A stretch of 64,000 bases of DNA from Bacteroidota bacterium (GCA_016721765.1 JADKHO010000001.1:434001-498000); one strand, 5' to 3'; shown: positions 35,840 through 44,810, counted from the first letter of the stretch. Notes: a model not told the origin generated them from the sequence alone. Numbers and translations: made by a program.

Positions 35840-36619
35840 ATGCTAAAACAATTGAAGGAGCCGAACAGTTTGAAAGTAAAAAGTATTCTTGTTTCTCAAC
35901 CCAAACCGGAATCCGAAAAATCCCCCTATTTTGATCTTGCTAAAAAGTGCAATGTAAAAATTGACTTTCGACCTTTTATTCATGTAGAAGGAATTCCGGC
36001 TGCAGAGTTTCGAAAGGACCGTATCAATATAGCCGAACATACTGCAGTTATTTTAACAAGTAAAAATGCAGTAGATCATTTTTTCAGAATGTGTCAGGAA
36101 ATGCGTGTTTCAATTCCGGATACCTTAAAATACTTTTGCATTTCAGAATCGACTGCATATTATTTACAGAAATATGTAATTTACCGTAAACGAAAAATCT
36201 TTCACGGCAAGCAAACTTTCTTGGACTTAATAGATGTTATTAAAAAGCATAAAGAAGAAAAATTTTTACTGCCTTGCTCCGATAAACACAAAGAAGAGGT
36301 TCCGGATGTTTTGGATCAATTAAATATCAATTATACAAAAGCCATCATTTACAAAACCGTTTGTAGCGATTTGAGCGATTTAGCGGATGTAAATTACGAT
36401 GTTTTGGTTTTCTTTAGCCCTTCCGGGATAAAATCCTTGTTTCAAAACTTCCCAAAATTCAAACAAAATAAAACCCGGATTGCTGCCTTTGGCCCCACTA
36501 CTGCAAAAGCGGTAAAAGAAGCCGGATTGAAGCTTGATATTCATGCACCCATGCCAGCCGCACCTTCTATGACCATGGCACTGGAGCAATATATTGTGAA
36601 AGCCAATAAAGGAAAATAA
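35840..36619 (+). CDS. hemD: uroporphyrinogen-III synthase
   Basis: 259 residues. Two Rossmann-like lobes: KSILVSQPKPESEKSPYF at the N-terminus, AVILTSKNAVDHFF, LPCSDKHKEEVPDVL, VLVFFSPSGIKSLFQNF and the C-terminal RIAAFGPTTAKAVKEAGL, typical of HemD. It closes hydroxymethylbilane to uroporphyrinogen III in haem synthesis. HemD is poorly conserved, but these positions and the DUF4271 neighbour support the call. Confidence 0.9.
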   Translation: MLKQLKEPNSLKVKSILVSQPKPESEKSPYFDLAKKCNVKIDFRPFIHVEGIPAAEFRKDRINIAEHTAVILTSKNAVDHFFRMCQEMRVSIPDTLKYFCISESTAYYLQKYVIYRKRKIFHGKQTFLDLIDVIKKHKEEKFLLPCSDKHKEEVPDVLDQLNINYTKAIIYKTVCSDLSDLADVNYDVLVFFSPSGIKSLFQNFPKFKQNKTRIAAFGPTTAKAVKEAGLKLDIHAPMPAAPSMTMALEQYIVKANKGK

Positions 36620-36713
36620 ACAAATCCGATTTTCCAAATTCCTCAAAATCAGCGCTTTTATACTTTAAGTAAGCTCCTCACTTTCAATTCTTCACAGTTT
36701 TTTGTTGATAAAG

Positions 36714-36744
36714 TTTGTTGGAAATAAAAAAAGGTGTAACTTCG
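36714..36744 (+). promoter_or_regulatory. ribosomal operon promoter: TTTG-N19-TAACTTCG
   Basis: TTTG at 36714-36717 and TAACTTCG at 36737-36744, 19 bp apart. This predicts a leader of about 60 nt before rplM. Confidence 0.75.
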
Positions 36745-36809
36745 CAGCCCCAAATGAAAAAATATGTCTTTTTGTATGGGAATCAAAACATTAAAATAAA
36801 CTAAATAAG

Positions 36810-37265
36810 GTGGATACACAAAGTTATAAAACAGTTTCGGCAAACCGCGCCACTGTTAACAAGCAATGGGTTCTTATTGATGCTGAAAACGAAGTATTAG
36901 GTCGTTTGGCTTCAAATGCAGCTAAAATCATTCGTGGTAAAAACAAAACAGAATTTACGCCGCATGTGGATTGTGGGGATAACGTTATCGTTATCAATGC
37001 AGAGAAAATTAAGTTAACCGGGAACAAAATGACCGAAAAAGAATACGTACGTCACACCGGGTACCCTGGAGGACAACGTTTTGCTACTCCAAAAGAGTTA
37101 TTGGTGCGTAAACCGGAAGCAGTTGTGAAAATGGCTGTGAGAGGGATGTTGCCAAAAACAAAATTGGGTAACGCTATTGCAAAAAACCTGTTTGTTTACG
37201 CAGGAAGCGAGCATCCGCATGCAGCTCAACAACCAAAAGAAATTAAATTAAATTCTATAAAATAA
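36810..37265 (+). CDS. rplM: 50S ribosomal protein L13
   Basis: 151 residues. WVLIDAENEVLGRLASNAAK near the N-terminus, YVRHTGYPGGQ and AVRGMLPKTKLGNA are L13 hallmarks. The start is GTG, giving the conserved Bacteroidota N-terminus MDTQSYKTVSA. First of rplM-rpsI-rpsB-tsf; 4 bp separate it from rpsI. Confidence 0.98.
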   Translation: MDTQSYKTVSANRATVNKQWVLIDAENEVLGRLASNAAKIIRGKNKTEFTPHVDCGDNVIVINAEKIKLTGNKMTEKEYVRHTGYPGGQRFATPKELLVRKPEAVVKMAVRGMLPKTKLGNAIAKNLFVYAGSEHPHAAQQPKEIKLNSIK

Positions 37266-37269
37266 GTCA

Positions 37270-37656
37270 ATGGAAGTAACAAATACATTAGGCCGTAGAA
37301 AGTCAGCTGTAGCCCGCGTTTACATGACAAAAGGCAAAGGCAACATTACTGTAAACGATAAAGATTACAAAGTATATTTTCCAACAGCTACTTTGCAATA
37401 TGTGGTAAATCAAGCTTTCGCATTAACTAACAATGTGGGTGAATACGATATTACTGCAAACATTGACGGAGGTGGAGTTTCAGGACAAGCTGAAGCATTA
37501 CGTTTAGGCATTTCTCGCGCATTGTGCGAAGTAAATCCCGAAAACCGTGCTACTCTTAAGCCGCTTGGTTTAATGACCCGCGACCCAAGAATGGTAGAGC
37601 GTAAGAAACCGGGACAAAAGAAAGCAAGAAAACGTTTCCAATTCAGCAAACGTTAA
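37270..37656 (+). CDS. rpsI: 30S ribosomal protein S9
   Basis: 128 residues, normal length. NTLGRRKSAVARVYMTKGKG at the start, GGGVSGQAEALRLGISRAL in the middle and the basic C-terminal tail KKARKRFQFSKR, whose final Arg reaches towards the P-site tRNA. Second gene of the operon. Confidence 0.98.
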   Translation: MEVTNTLGRRKSAVARVYMTKGKGNITVNDKDYKVYFPTATLQYVVNQAFALTNNVGEYDITANIDGGGVSGQAEALRLGISRALCEVNPENRATLKPLGLMTRDPRMVERKKPGQKKARKRFQFSKR

Positions 37657-37691
37657 TCGTATATACAACAAAATAATAGAACTATATTTCA

Positions 37692-38522
37692 ATGGCAAGA
37701 ACAACTCACGAGGCATTATTAGAAGCAGGCTGTCACTTTGGACACCTTAAGCGCAAGTGGAATCCAAGCATGGCTCCGTATATTTTTATGGAGAAAAACG
37801 GAATTCACATCATCGACCTTAACAAAACTATGGTTAAGTTGGATGCTGCGTCTGAAGCCTTAAAACAAATTGCAAAATCAGGCAAAAAAATATTATTTGT
37901 TGCTACTAAAAAGCAAGCAAAAGACGTAGTGGCAAGCGGTGTTAAAAACCTGAATATGCCTTATGTTACAGAGCGCTGGCCGGGTGGAATGTTAACTAAC
38001 TTTGCAACTATCCGTAAAGCGGTTAAGAAAATGTCTTCTATCGACAAAATGGCTACTGACGGTACTTTTGATAATATTTCGAAAAAAGAAAAATTACAAA
38101 TTACCCGTGAGCGTGCTAAATTGGAAAAAAACTTAGGAAGTATCGCCGACCTTACCCGTTTGCCTGCTGCTTTGTTTATTGTAGATATTTTTAAAGAACA
38201 CATCGCAGTTGCCGAAGCTAAAAGATTAAACATCCCAACTTTCGGAATTGTAGATACTAACTCTGATCCAAACTTAGTAGATTACGCTATTCCTGCTAAT
38301 GACGATGCTACAAAATCAATTCAATTAATTATTGACATTGTTGCTAAAGCAATCGAAGAAGGACTTTCTGAACGCAAAGTGGATAAAGATAAGGACGATG
38401 ACGATGCAAAAGAAGAAGGAGAAATGGTAGCTGAAGGTGCTGAATCACCGCGTGCAAGACGTACAAGAGGCGAAGATGGCGACGATAAAAGAACCGGAAA
38501 ACGTCCACGTGCTAAAGCTTAA
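37692..38522 (+). CDS. rpsB: 30S ribosomal protein S2
   Basis: 276 residues. S2 signatures EAGCHFGHLKRKWNPSMAPY, TERWPGGMLTNFATIRKAV and IPTFGIVDTNSDPNLVDYAI. After residue about 230 there is a charged low-complexity tail, acidic (DKDKDDDDAKEEGE) then basic (ARRTRGEDGDDKRTG), beyond the usual S2 core. Paired with tsf as in most bacteria, 67 bp apart. Confidence 0.98.
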   Translation: MARTTHEALLEAGCHFGHLKRKWNPSMAPYIFMEKNGIHIIDLNKTMVKLDAASEALKQIAKSGKKILFVATKKQAKDVVASGVKNLNMPYVTERWPGGMLTNFATIRKAVKKMSSIDKMATDGTFDNISKKEKLQITRERAKLEKNLGSIADLTRLPAALFIVDIFKEHIAVAEAKRLNIPTFGIVDTNSDPNLVDYAIPANDDATKSIQLIIDIVAKAIEEGLSERKVDKDKDDDDAKEEGEMVAEGAESPRARRTRGEDGDDKRTGKRPRAKA

Positions 38523-38589
38523 TTATCAGATAAAAAGAATTAACTCATTTGTATTGCGTAAAATCAATACTTAAAATCATAAAATTAAC

Positions 38590-39423
38590 ATGTCAACATT
38601 AACGATTACTGCTGCCGATGTAAACAAGCTGAGAACGCAAACCGGAGCAGGCATGATGGACTGCAAAAAAGCACTGATGGAAGCTGAAGGTGATTTTGAA
38701 AAAGCAGTTGATTATTTAAGAAAAAAAGGACAAAAAGTTGCTGCTAACCGTGGCGACCGTGATGCCAAAGAAGGATGTGTATTGGCTAAAGTAACTGCTG
38801 ATGGCAAAAGAGGAGTGGTTGTAACGTTGAGTTGCGAAACCGATTTCGTTGCGATCAATGAAGACTTTGTTGGATTTACTACTTCCCTATTGGATTTAGC
38901 TATCGAGAAAAACCCTGCAAACGTTGAAGCGTTTCATGCTTTAAGCATTGGAAACCTAAGCGTAGCTGAAAAAATTACTGAATACGTAGGTAAAATCGGC
39001 GAAAAAATTGAATTATCACGATACGAAGTAGTTAACGCTGAGAAAGTAGTAGCTTACATTCACCCGGGAAACAAATTGGCTACGATTGTTGGTTTTAACA
39101 AAAACATTGCTGATGAGCAAGTAGGAAAAGATGTTGCAATGCAAATTGCTGCCATGGCTCCTGTTGCTGTTGACAAAGGAGATGTTGACCCAAGCCTGTT
39201 AGAGCGCGAAATTGAAATTGCAAAAGAGCAATTACGCAACGAAGGCAAGCCGGAAGATAAAATTGAAATGATTTCGAAAGGAAAGATTGAGAAATTCTAT
39301 AAAGAATCAACCTTGTTAAATCAAGAGTTTGTAAAGGACAACAAGAAAACGGTTGCCCAATACCTCAACGATGCCGAAAAAGGATTAACCGTTACCGCCT
39401 TTAAACGCGTTTCGTTAAGCTAA
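38590..39423 (+). CDS. tsf: elongation factor Ts
   Basis: 277 residues. N-terminal UBA-like domain DVNKLRTQTGAGMMDCKKAL, the core motif LSCETDFVAINEDFV, and dimerisation-domain sequence EQLRNEGKPEDKIEMISKGK. It exchanges GDP for GTP on EF-Tu. Last gene of the operon, followed by a strong terminator. Confidence 0.98.
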   Translation: MSTLTITAADVNKLRTQTGAGMMDCKKALMEAEGDFEKAVDYLRKKGQKVAANRGDRDAKEGCVLAKVTADGKRGVVVTLSCETDFVAINEDFVGFTTSLLDLAIEKNPANVEAFHALSIGNLSVAEKITEYVGKIGEKIELSRYEVVNAEKVVAYIHPGNKLATIVGFNKNIADEQVGKDVAMQIAAMAPVAVDKGDVDPSLLEREIEIAKEQLRNEGKPEDKIEMISKGKIEKFYKESTLLNQEFVKDNKKTVAQYLNDAEKGLTVTAFKRVSLS

Positions 39424-39437
39424 TCGTTCACTTATTT

Positions 39438-39468
39438 AAATCCCGACTTTAAAGTCGGGATTTTTTTT
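39438..39468 (+). terminator. intrinsic terminator of the rplM-tsf operon
   Basis: Stem AAATCCCGACTTT / AAAGTCGGGATTT with almost no loop, then a run of T, 14 bp after the tsf stop. Confidence 0.92.
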
Positions 39469-39504
39469 GCACTTACCTATCGTTACACACATAAAATTGG
39501 GCAC

Positions 39505-40212
39505 ATGAAATATAAAAGAGTACTTCTAAAGTTGAGTGGTGAGGCGCTAATGGGCGAAAAGCAATTTGGGATTGACCCTGAGCGACTCGGACAATATGCC
39601 AATGATATTAAATCCATTGTCGACAAAGGAATTGAAGTAGCGATTGTTATAGGTGGCGGAAATATATTTCGCGGCATACAGGCTGAGAAAGGTGGAATGG
39701 ACCGTGTGCAGGGCGATTATATGGGGATGTTGGCCACTGTGATTAACAGCATGGCATTACAAAGTGCATTAGAACGCTTGCATGTAAATACCCGCTTGCT
39801 ATCAGCCATTAAAATGGAACAAATTTGCGAGCCTTTTATCCGCCGCCGAGCGGTACGCCACTTGGAAAAAGGACGTGTTGTAATTTTTGGAGCCGGTACC
39901 GGAAACCCTTATTTTACTACCGATACAGCTGCATCCTTAAGAGCCATAGAAATTGAAGCCAATGTTATTTTAAAAGGCACCCGTGTGGATGGCATTTATA
40001 CTGCCGATCCTGAAAAAGATAAAAGCGCTACAAAATACGAAACGATCTCCTTTGATGAAGTATACGAAAAAGGCTTAAATGTGATGGATATGACCGCCTT
40101 TACCCTCTGTAATGAGAACAAACTACCCATCATTGTTTTTGACATGAATAAAGAAGGGAATTTAGCCAAATTGATTTCGGGTGATAAGATTGGGACTTTG
40201 GTGGAGTTTTAA
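39505..40212 (+). CDS. pyrH: UMP kinase
   Basis: 235 residues, amino-acid-kinase fold. KRVLLKLSGEALMG, VIGGGNIFRG, GTGNPYFTTDTAASLRA (UMP binding) and KGTRVDGIYTADPEKD (ATP binding) identify bacterial PyrH, which phosphorylates UMP to UDP as a hexamer. Separated from tsf by the operon terminator, so it is its own unit, with its own terminator downstream. Confidence 0.98.
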   Translation: MKYKRVLLKLSGEALMGEKQFGIDPERLGQYANDIKSIVDKGIEVAIVIGGGNIFRGIQAEKGGMDRVQGDYMGMLATVINSMALQSALERLHVNTRLLSAIKMEQICEPFIRRRAVRHLEKGRVVIFGAGTGNPYFTTDTAASLRAIEIEANVILKGTRVDGIYTADPEKDKSATKYETISFDEVYEKGLNVMDMTAFTLCNENKLPIIVFDMNKEGNLAKLISGDKIGTLVEF

Positions 40213-40233
40213 TTGCAATTTAAGTATAAATTT

Positions 40234-40265
40234 AAGCCCTGGACGAAATGTTCAGGGCTTTTTTG
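40234..40265 (+). terminator. intrinsic terminator of pyrH
   Basis: Stem AAGCCCTG / CAGGGCTT with an 11-nt loop, then TTTT, 21 bp after the pyrH stop. Confidence 0.85.
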
Positions 40266-40304
40266 TTTTGCAAACAATTGATGATAAATTTAATCATGGG
40301 GAGG

Positions 40305-40329
40305 TCACATGCTGGAAGTGCACGCCAGT
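40305..40329. repeat. short repeat, diverged copy of the 42150 element
   Basis: A 25-nt stretch beginning TCACATGCTGGAAGTG and ending CGCCAGT matches the element at 42150-42174 at 20 of 25 positions. Here its dyad is weakened by substitutions. It lies between pyrH and the T9SS protein gene. Confidence 0.45.
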
Positions 40330-40381
40330 AATTGGGCTAGTCAGTAATTGCAACTTTTCACATTTTAATTATCAAAATCAT

Positions 40382-40498
40382 ATGAAAATGAATTTTAGAT
40401 TTACGCTTTACAGGCAACAACAAAAACTCGAAGAACTCTTTTTGTATGTGCTGCAATTGCAGAAGGAGATTGAGGTTTTGAAGTCTTATAAGAAATAG
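40382..40498 (+). CDS. very small ORF, possible remnant of a coiled-coil C-terminus
   Basis: 38 codons, beginning MKMNFRFTLYRQQQKLEEL and ending LQKEIEVLKSYKK. The Gln/Leu/Glu pattern is a short coiled coil like the last residues of Bacteroidota tail-fibre-domain or surface proteins. No promoter or ribosome site is evident. It may be a leftover 3' end rather than a gene. Confidence 0.3.
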   Translation: MKMNFRFTLYRQQQKLEELFLYVLQLQKEIEVLKSYKK

Positions 40499-40515
40499 TT
40501 TTAGATTTATTTGAA

Positions 40516-42129
40516 ATGATACTGAAATTATTGGCTATTGTTTTGCTTTCGCTTTTTACTTTGGGGTTGAAAGGACAATCACTTTTTACAGTTAAATATA
40601 AAATGCGATTAAATAGTCAAGTATGGGGAGTTGCTGATTCAAAAGTTGATAGCAGTTATATTTTTTTAGGGGGTTCAGCATTCAGAGATTCATTAAATAC
40701 AGATAAGGCATGCACAATAATTTTAAAGACCGATTACACTGGTTCTTATAAATTCATGAAATATTTTCAATTCTCTACCACATACCCGAATTCCACAGCT
40801 TCCATTATTACTGCAGATGCAAAAGGAAAGGAATTTATAATAGCAGGCCGGATTTCAGGCATCGATACTATTACCTTACAAAATCAGAATATTCCTTTTA
40901 TTGCTAAGTTAAGCGATAGTTTATCACTTAATACCGTAAAGAAGTTGACCCTATCTAATTCTGACAATATTTCAAGTATTGTAAATACACCTGATGGGGG
41001 ATTTGTGCTTGTTGGAAGTACAAATTTTTCTAGTAACTCAAGTGTAATTGATAGCAGTAAAATGTTTGTAATAAAATTAGATTCTTTGTTAAATCAGCAA
41101 TGGAGCAAATTATTTGGTGATACGTCTAGTTCTGAAGGTTGGGGTGTATTTTCGCTTCCTGATTCAGGTCTAATTCTCTCAGGGCTTACTTACCAGTTTA
41201 ATACTGATCCGAATAACTTTCCAGCTCGAAGTAACTGTTTCATTTTACGTTTAGATAAGTTTGGAAATAAAATATGGTGTAAGCGTTCACTGGGTAATTT
41301 GGAAAACATGTATAGAGGCAATGCCTCTTTTGCACTTACTATTGATTCTTGCATTGCAATATGCTACACCGGTTTGGGTACAGGAGTTGCTAATAGTCAA
41401 ACCAGTTTTGCAAAAATTGATTTTAATGGAAACCTTATATGGCATAGATTTCAAAGCACGGCATGCAATTATATTACAGCATTAAAAGATTCAGGATTTA
41501 TGAAATTGTCGGATCAAAGTTCTTACATTGATAAATTTGGGAATATTCAATCCAGGAAGTATCAAAATTTTCCATTCCAATATAATTATAATTCTATTAT
41601 ACATACAAGTGATAACGGTTATGTAATTGCCGGTACTGAGATATTACCTTCGCAAAATATTCGCAATATTTTAATTGTAAAGAAGGACAGCACTTCCTTT
41701 ACTTCTTGTTATAACAATACGGCAACATCTAATATTTTCTCAATAATTTCTCCTGTTACTTTTACCGATTGGAATATACCTATTAGCGCTACAAATGCGA
41801 ATGAGGTAATTTTGCAATTTATAAGCAATGACACTATCCCGATTATGCAACTCATTTGTAGTAATACTGTAGAATTTGCAACAGATGCTGCAGATTTTGT
41901 TTTAAAAATTTATCCAAATCCAACTAAGGGTATTTTTAATGTGCAGCTACAAAACATAAAAGAAGCCTTCAGCTTTGAAGTAAGCGATGTGTATGGCCGC
42001 AAGGTGCTTAGCAGTAAAAGTAATTCAACAGATAACAAAATCGATTTAAGCGATCAGCCGCAAGGCATTTATATTGTGAGTGCGAACTTGGATGGGAAGC
42101 AGTGGGTGGAGAAAATTATTAAGGAATAG
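40516..42129 (+). CDS. T9SS type A sorting domain-containing secreted protein
   Basis: 537 residues: signal peptide (MILKLLAIVLLSLFTLGLKG), a central region of about 420 residues with repeated D-G-G-(FY)-V/I-(LI)-V/A-G strands (DGGFVLVGSTN, DNGYVIAGTE) that suggests a beta-propeller, then a C-terminal type A sorting domain (KIYPNPTKGIFNVQL, ending QGIYIVSANLDGKQWVEKII). The sorting domain directs export through the type IX system and surface attachment or release. Flanked on both sides by the short palindromic repeats at 40305 and 42150-42201. Confidence 0.88.
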   Translation: MILKLLAIVLLSLFTLGLKGQSLFTVKYKMRLNSQVWGVADSKVDSSYIFLGGSAFRDSLNTDKACTIILKTDYTGSYKFMKYFQFSTTYPNSTASIITADAKGKEFIIAGRISGIDTITLQNQNIPFIAKLSDSLSLNTVKKLTLSNSDNISSIVNTPDGGFVLVGSTNFSSNSSVIDSSKMFVIKLDSLLNQQWSKLFGDTSSSEGWGVFSLPDSGLILSGLTYQFNTDPNNFPARSNCFILRLDKFGNKIWCKRSLGNLENMYRGNASFALTIDSCIAICYTGLGTGVANSQTSFAKIDFNGNLIWHRFQSTACNYITALKDSGFMKLSDQSSYIDKFGNIQSRKYQNFPFQYNYNSIIHTSDNGYVIAGTEILPSQNIRNILIVKKDSTSFTSCYNNTATSNIFSIISPVTFTDWNIPISATNANEVILQFISNDTIPIMQLICSNTVEFATDAADFVLKIYPNPTKGIFNVQLQNIKEAFSFEVSDVYGRKVLSSKSNSTDNKIDLSDQPQGIYIVSANLDGKQWVEKIIKE

Positions 42130-42149
42130 TGTTGTTATTATGTATGAAG

Positions 42150-42201
42150 TCACGCGCTGCAAGCGCGCGCCAGTCTATTGAATCACGCGCTGAAAGCGCG
42201 C
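42150..42201. repeat. pair of GC-rich palindromic repeats (REP-like)
   Basis: Two direct copies, TCACGCGCTGCAAGCGCGC at 42150-42168 and TCACGCGCTGAAAGCGCGC at 42183-42201, differ at one loop base and are 33 bp apart. Each folds as CGCGCT/AGCGCG around 3 nt. They stand out from the AT-rich surroundings and lie between convergent genes. No T run follows, so they are not ordinary terminators. Confidence 0.7.
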
Positions 42202-42215
42202 CTGCATGATGCAAA

Positions 42216-42770
42216 TTACTGCTTCACATTTATGGTCCCTTTAATTTTTTTGAATTTGTATTTGCTGAAATCCTGGTTGGATTCGAGGCCTTCGCCCATG
42301 ATGATTTCGGTTTTGGTGGTGATTTTTACGAACACATCGGAGTAAATTTGTTCCTTTTTTTCGTCCCAAAACAGGTGTTCGGTATTTAGCTTCTCCCCTT
42401 TATTATTTATAACAATTACATTGTTTTTAGCCTCCATCATGTTGCTTTTTTCGTAGCGGATGGCATAGTTGGCCTTTAGGTTAGATTCAAGCTTATTTTG
42501 ATCGTTGTAAAAAAACACATTCACCCCTTTAGGGAATTCCACATAAGCATTTTCGCCATCGTAATGATCGAGTTGGGCCGCGTTCAGTTTCATTTTAATC
42601 CGGGCTGAATCACTGTAAACGATGAGTACATTTTTACCTGATTCTGAGGGGATTTTCTTTTTGGAGGTGATTAAATTTACCTGCTCAATATCGTTTTCAC
42701 AGGCTGTAAAAGTCAACGATATTGCTATATAGGCAAGAACAATGCGGCTATTTTTCGAAACGAAAAACAT
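42216..42770 (-). CDS. lptC: LPS export ABC transporter periplasmic protein LptC
   Basis: 184 residues. Lipoprotein-like N-terminus (VLAYIAISLTFTACEND), then a beta-jellyroll of the LptC/OstA type: GKNVLIVYSDSARIKMKL, VEFPKGVNVFFYND, SNMMEAKNNVIVINNKGE, LNTEHLFWDEKKEQIYSD. It links the LptBFG inner-membrane pump to the periplasmic LPS bridge. I use the ATG at 42770; the upstream in-frame TTG would overlap the previous gene. Third gene of coaX-OMP-lptC. Confidence 0.88.
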   Translation of the reverse strand: MFFVSKNSRIVLAYIAISLTFTACENDIEQVNLITSKKKIPSESGKNVLIVYSDSARIKMKLNAAQLDHYDGENAYVEFPKGVNVFFYNDQNKLESNLKANYAIRYEKSNMMEAKNNVIVINNKGEKLNTEHLFWDEKKEQIYSDVFVKITTKTEIIMGEGLESNQDFSKYKFKKIKGTINVKQ

Positions 42771-42777
42771 TATGGTA

Positions 42778-44076
42778 TCAATCAAATTTGCGTTTAATAA
42801 ACCACTTGTCGCTAAAGGTAAGACCTACGCTCAAGCCGTAAAATTTTTCTTTCACAAGGTTATCGGTAGTTGTACCGCGCACGCCATATTGGAAAGCCAC
42901 ATTTAAAGTAGAGAGACTTTTAATGATGGGAAATCCGGCACCAAAATTTACGGATTGTTGAGTGAGTAAGGTATTTCGAATTTTAAGATAAGTTGTTGAA
43001 TAACTTACCCCTGCGCGGTATTGCACGTGTTTCCAAAATCCCCTCCCACTGCTGGGGTTGGGAATGTATTGCACGCCTAACGAAATAGAATTGCTGTTGT
43101 TTAAACTGTCTTTCACACCAAAAGAGCTAAACTTACTCCAATCCTGAGTTTTAAAATCGGCACCAATCATTAATTTATCCGACTTATTTGCAAGTATGCC
43201 AAAGCCAATACGGGTAGGCATTTGAATGTTTCCTTTCACGTTTTGAAAACGATACACGGTATCAATAGCGTTTTCGAAATCATTTATTACCCTATAGGTT
43301 AGACCTAAGCCGGAATGTTCCGCATCTAATTTTGTAGCGTTAGAGAGGGTTATTCCACCAATGAGCGACCACTTCTTTTTTAAGTTTGCACGGTATTGTA
43401 TGCCGTAATCCAAATCAAAATCTCCAACTTTATAATAATCAAAGTCCATTATGTTATTTAATTGGGTATTGGCATCGGTAAAAATGACTCTGCGCTCATA
43501 AGTCATGTTTCCAAAAATGTAGGAGGCATTTATTCCCAATGAAAATCCTTTTAACCAGCTGCTGTCCGATTTATTAATAAAAGGAGAAATGCCGGTTCCC
43601 AAAAATACTTTATTCAGGCCACCTGAGCCGTTGTACAAGTACTGCACTTCTTCGCCGTTAGGAGCAGTCGAAAAATTGCTGAATTTGTATCCTATGCTAC
43701 TAAAAGGCAATAGTCCAAAACTAAGTCCCCAACCCTTTTTTAAGGGGATGCCAAATGCAAGTGAAGCAAGGTTTCCGTTCTTTACTTTTTGGGTGGAGGC
43801 AGCAGTGCTTTGCTCGGTAATGGATAAATTTACACTGGTTTGAAAGGTGGAGAGCTCAAGACTGGAGTAAGATGCAGGGTTTGAATAATTAATCCAAGTG
43901 GAAGAACGAAAACCCTGAGAAACGCCACCCATTGCCTGACTTTGTGCAATGCTGTTATCCAAAATATCGCCCAAACCATAGCGCGAATAAGGTGATTTAG
44001 TTATGGATTGTGCATCCGCTTTTGTAAGCAGGAACGAAAAAAAAGCGAATACTAAAACGCGATTATTTATTGACAT
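42778..44076 (-). CDS. FadL/OmpP1-like outer-membrane barrel protein
   Basis: 432 residues: signal peptide (ending TKADAQ), N-terminal YSRYGLGDILDNSIAQSQAMGG and WINYSNPASYSSL, the hallmark of Bacteroidota FadL-like barrels with a plugging N-terminus, then alternating beta strands to an aromatic C-terminus. Probably a passive channel for hydrophobic compounds; the substrate is unknown. It overlaps coaX by 14 bp and is 7 bp from lptC, so the three genes are co-transcribed. Confidence 0.8.
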   Translation of the reverse strand: MSINNRVLVFAFFSFLLTKADAQSITKSPYSRYGLGDILDNSIAQSQAMGGVSQGFRSSTWINYSNPASYSSLELSTFQTSVNLSITEQSTAASTQKVKNGNLASLAFGIPLKKGWGLSFGLLPFSSIGYKFSNFSTAPNGEEVQYLYNGSGGLNKVFLGTGISPFINKSDSSWLKGFSLGINASYIFGNMTYERRVIFTDANTQLNNIMDFDYYKVGDFDLDYGIQYRANLKKKWSLIGGITLSNATKLDAEHSGLGLTYRVINDFENAIDTVYRFQNVKGNIQMPTRIGFGILANKSDKLMIGADFKTQDWSKFSSFGVKDSLNNSNSISLGVQYIPNPSSGRGFWKHVQYRAGVSYSTTYLKIRNTLLTQQSVNFGAGFPIIKSLSTLNVAFQYGVRGTTTDNLVKEKFYGLSVGLTFSDKWFIKRKFD

Positions 44077-44791
44077 TATATTCCAGAATATGATTTAAGC
44101 CTTCGAGCACCAAATGAGGGCGCGCAAAGGTGCTGTTTTTTAACCGTTTTACAAAAAAATCGGTATCGCCTCCGCTCACAACAACTGTTAAGTCGGAAAA
44201 TTGTTGTTGATACAATCTAATAACTCCATCCACTTCTGCACAAGCTGAAACCAAAGCACCCGAAAGCAGCGAACTATGCGTATCCGTACCAATTAAGGTG
44301 TTAAATTCTGCATCCATCTCCACCAAGGGCAAACCATCCGTAAACTGATGCATGGCTTTTAAGCGCATCCTTAATCCGGGTGAAATGGCTCCTCCCAAAA
44401 AAGAAGAAGTGTTGTCTACAAAATTATATTTCAAGCAGGTACCGGTATCAACATTTAACACATTTTTGCCCGGAAAATAATGTGCAGCAGCCACCGCAGC
44501 AGCCAGCCTATCGCTTCCTAAAGTGCCGGGAGTAGCATAACGATTTTGAATTGGAATGGCAGTAGCATCCGAAAAAATTAGTGGTGCTGAATGAAACTTA
44601 ATGGATTGAACGCTTTCCAAATGAGCATTCACCACTGATGAAATAATACAGGGCTGGGCGACATGCGCATCAAAATTAAAATTGCTTCGAAAATTATCGA
44701 AAGAATCGAACACCTCCAAACGCATTAAAGCAGCCTTATCGAAGGAGGCTGCTTTAATACGGGTGTTACCAATGTCGAGAACTAGATTCAC
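44063..44791 (-). CDS. coaX: type III pantothenate kinase
   Basis: 242 residues. ASKHA-fold phosphate motifs LVLDIGNTRIKAASFDK and NVDTGTCLKYNFVD, plus FLGGAISPGLRMRLKAMHQF and VSGGDTDFF, identify CoaX, which starts coenzyme A synthesis by phosphorylating pantothenate. The start codon is GTG. First gene of the coaX-OMP-lptC unit, with a -7 box at 44811-44818. Confidence 0.95.
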   Translation of the reverse strand: MNLVLDIGNTRIKAASFDKAALMRLEVFDSFDNFRSNFNFDAHVAQPCIISSVVNAHLESVQSIKFHSAPLIFSDATAIPIQNRYATPGTLGSDRLAAAVAAAHYFPGKNVLNVDTGTCLKYNFVDNTSSFLGGAISPGLRMRLKAMHQFTDGLPLVEMDAEFNTLIGTDTHSSLLSGALVSACAEVDGVIRLYQQQFSDLTVVVSGGDTDFFVKRLKNSTFARPHLVLEGLNHILEYNVNK

Positions 44792-44810
44792 CGAAGAAAT
44801 TTCTTTCCTG

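Noticed and set aside
40181..40498. 105-codon frame overlapping the pyrH 3' end
   Set aside because: It runs through the pyrH terminator and has no sensible N-terminus; only its last 38 codons deserve mention.
42150..42201. Hairpins as a terminator for the convergent T9SS and lptC genes
   Set aside because: GC-rich stems but no T run on either side; direct repetition fits a repeat element better.
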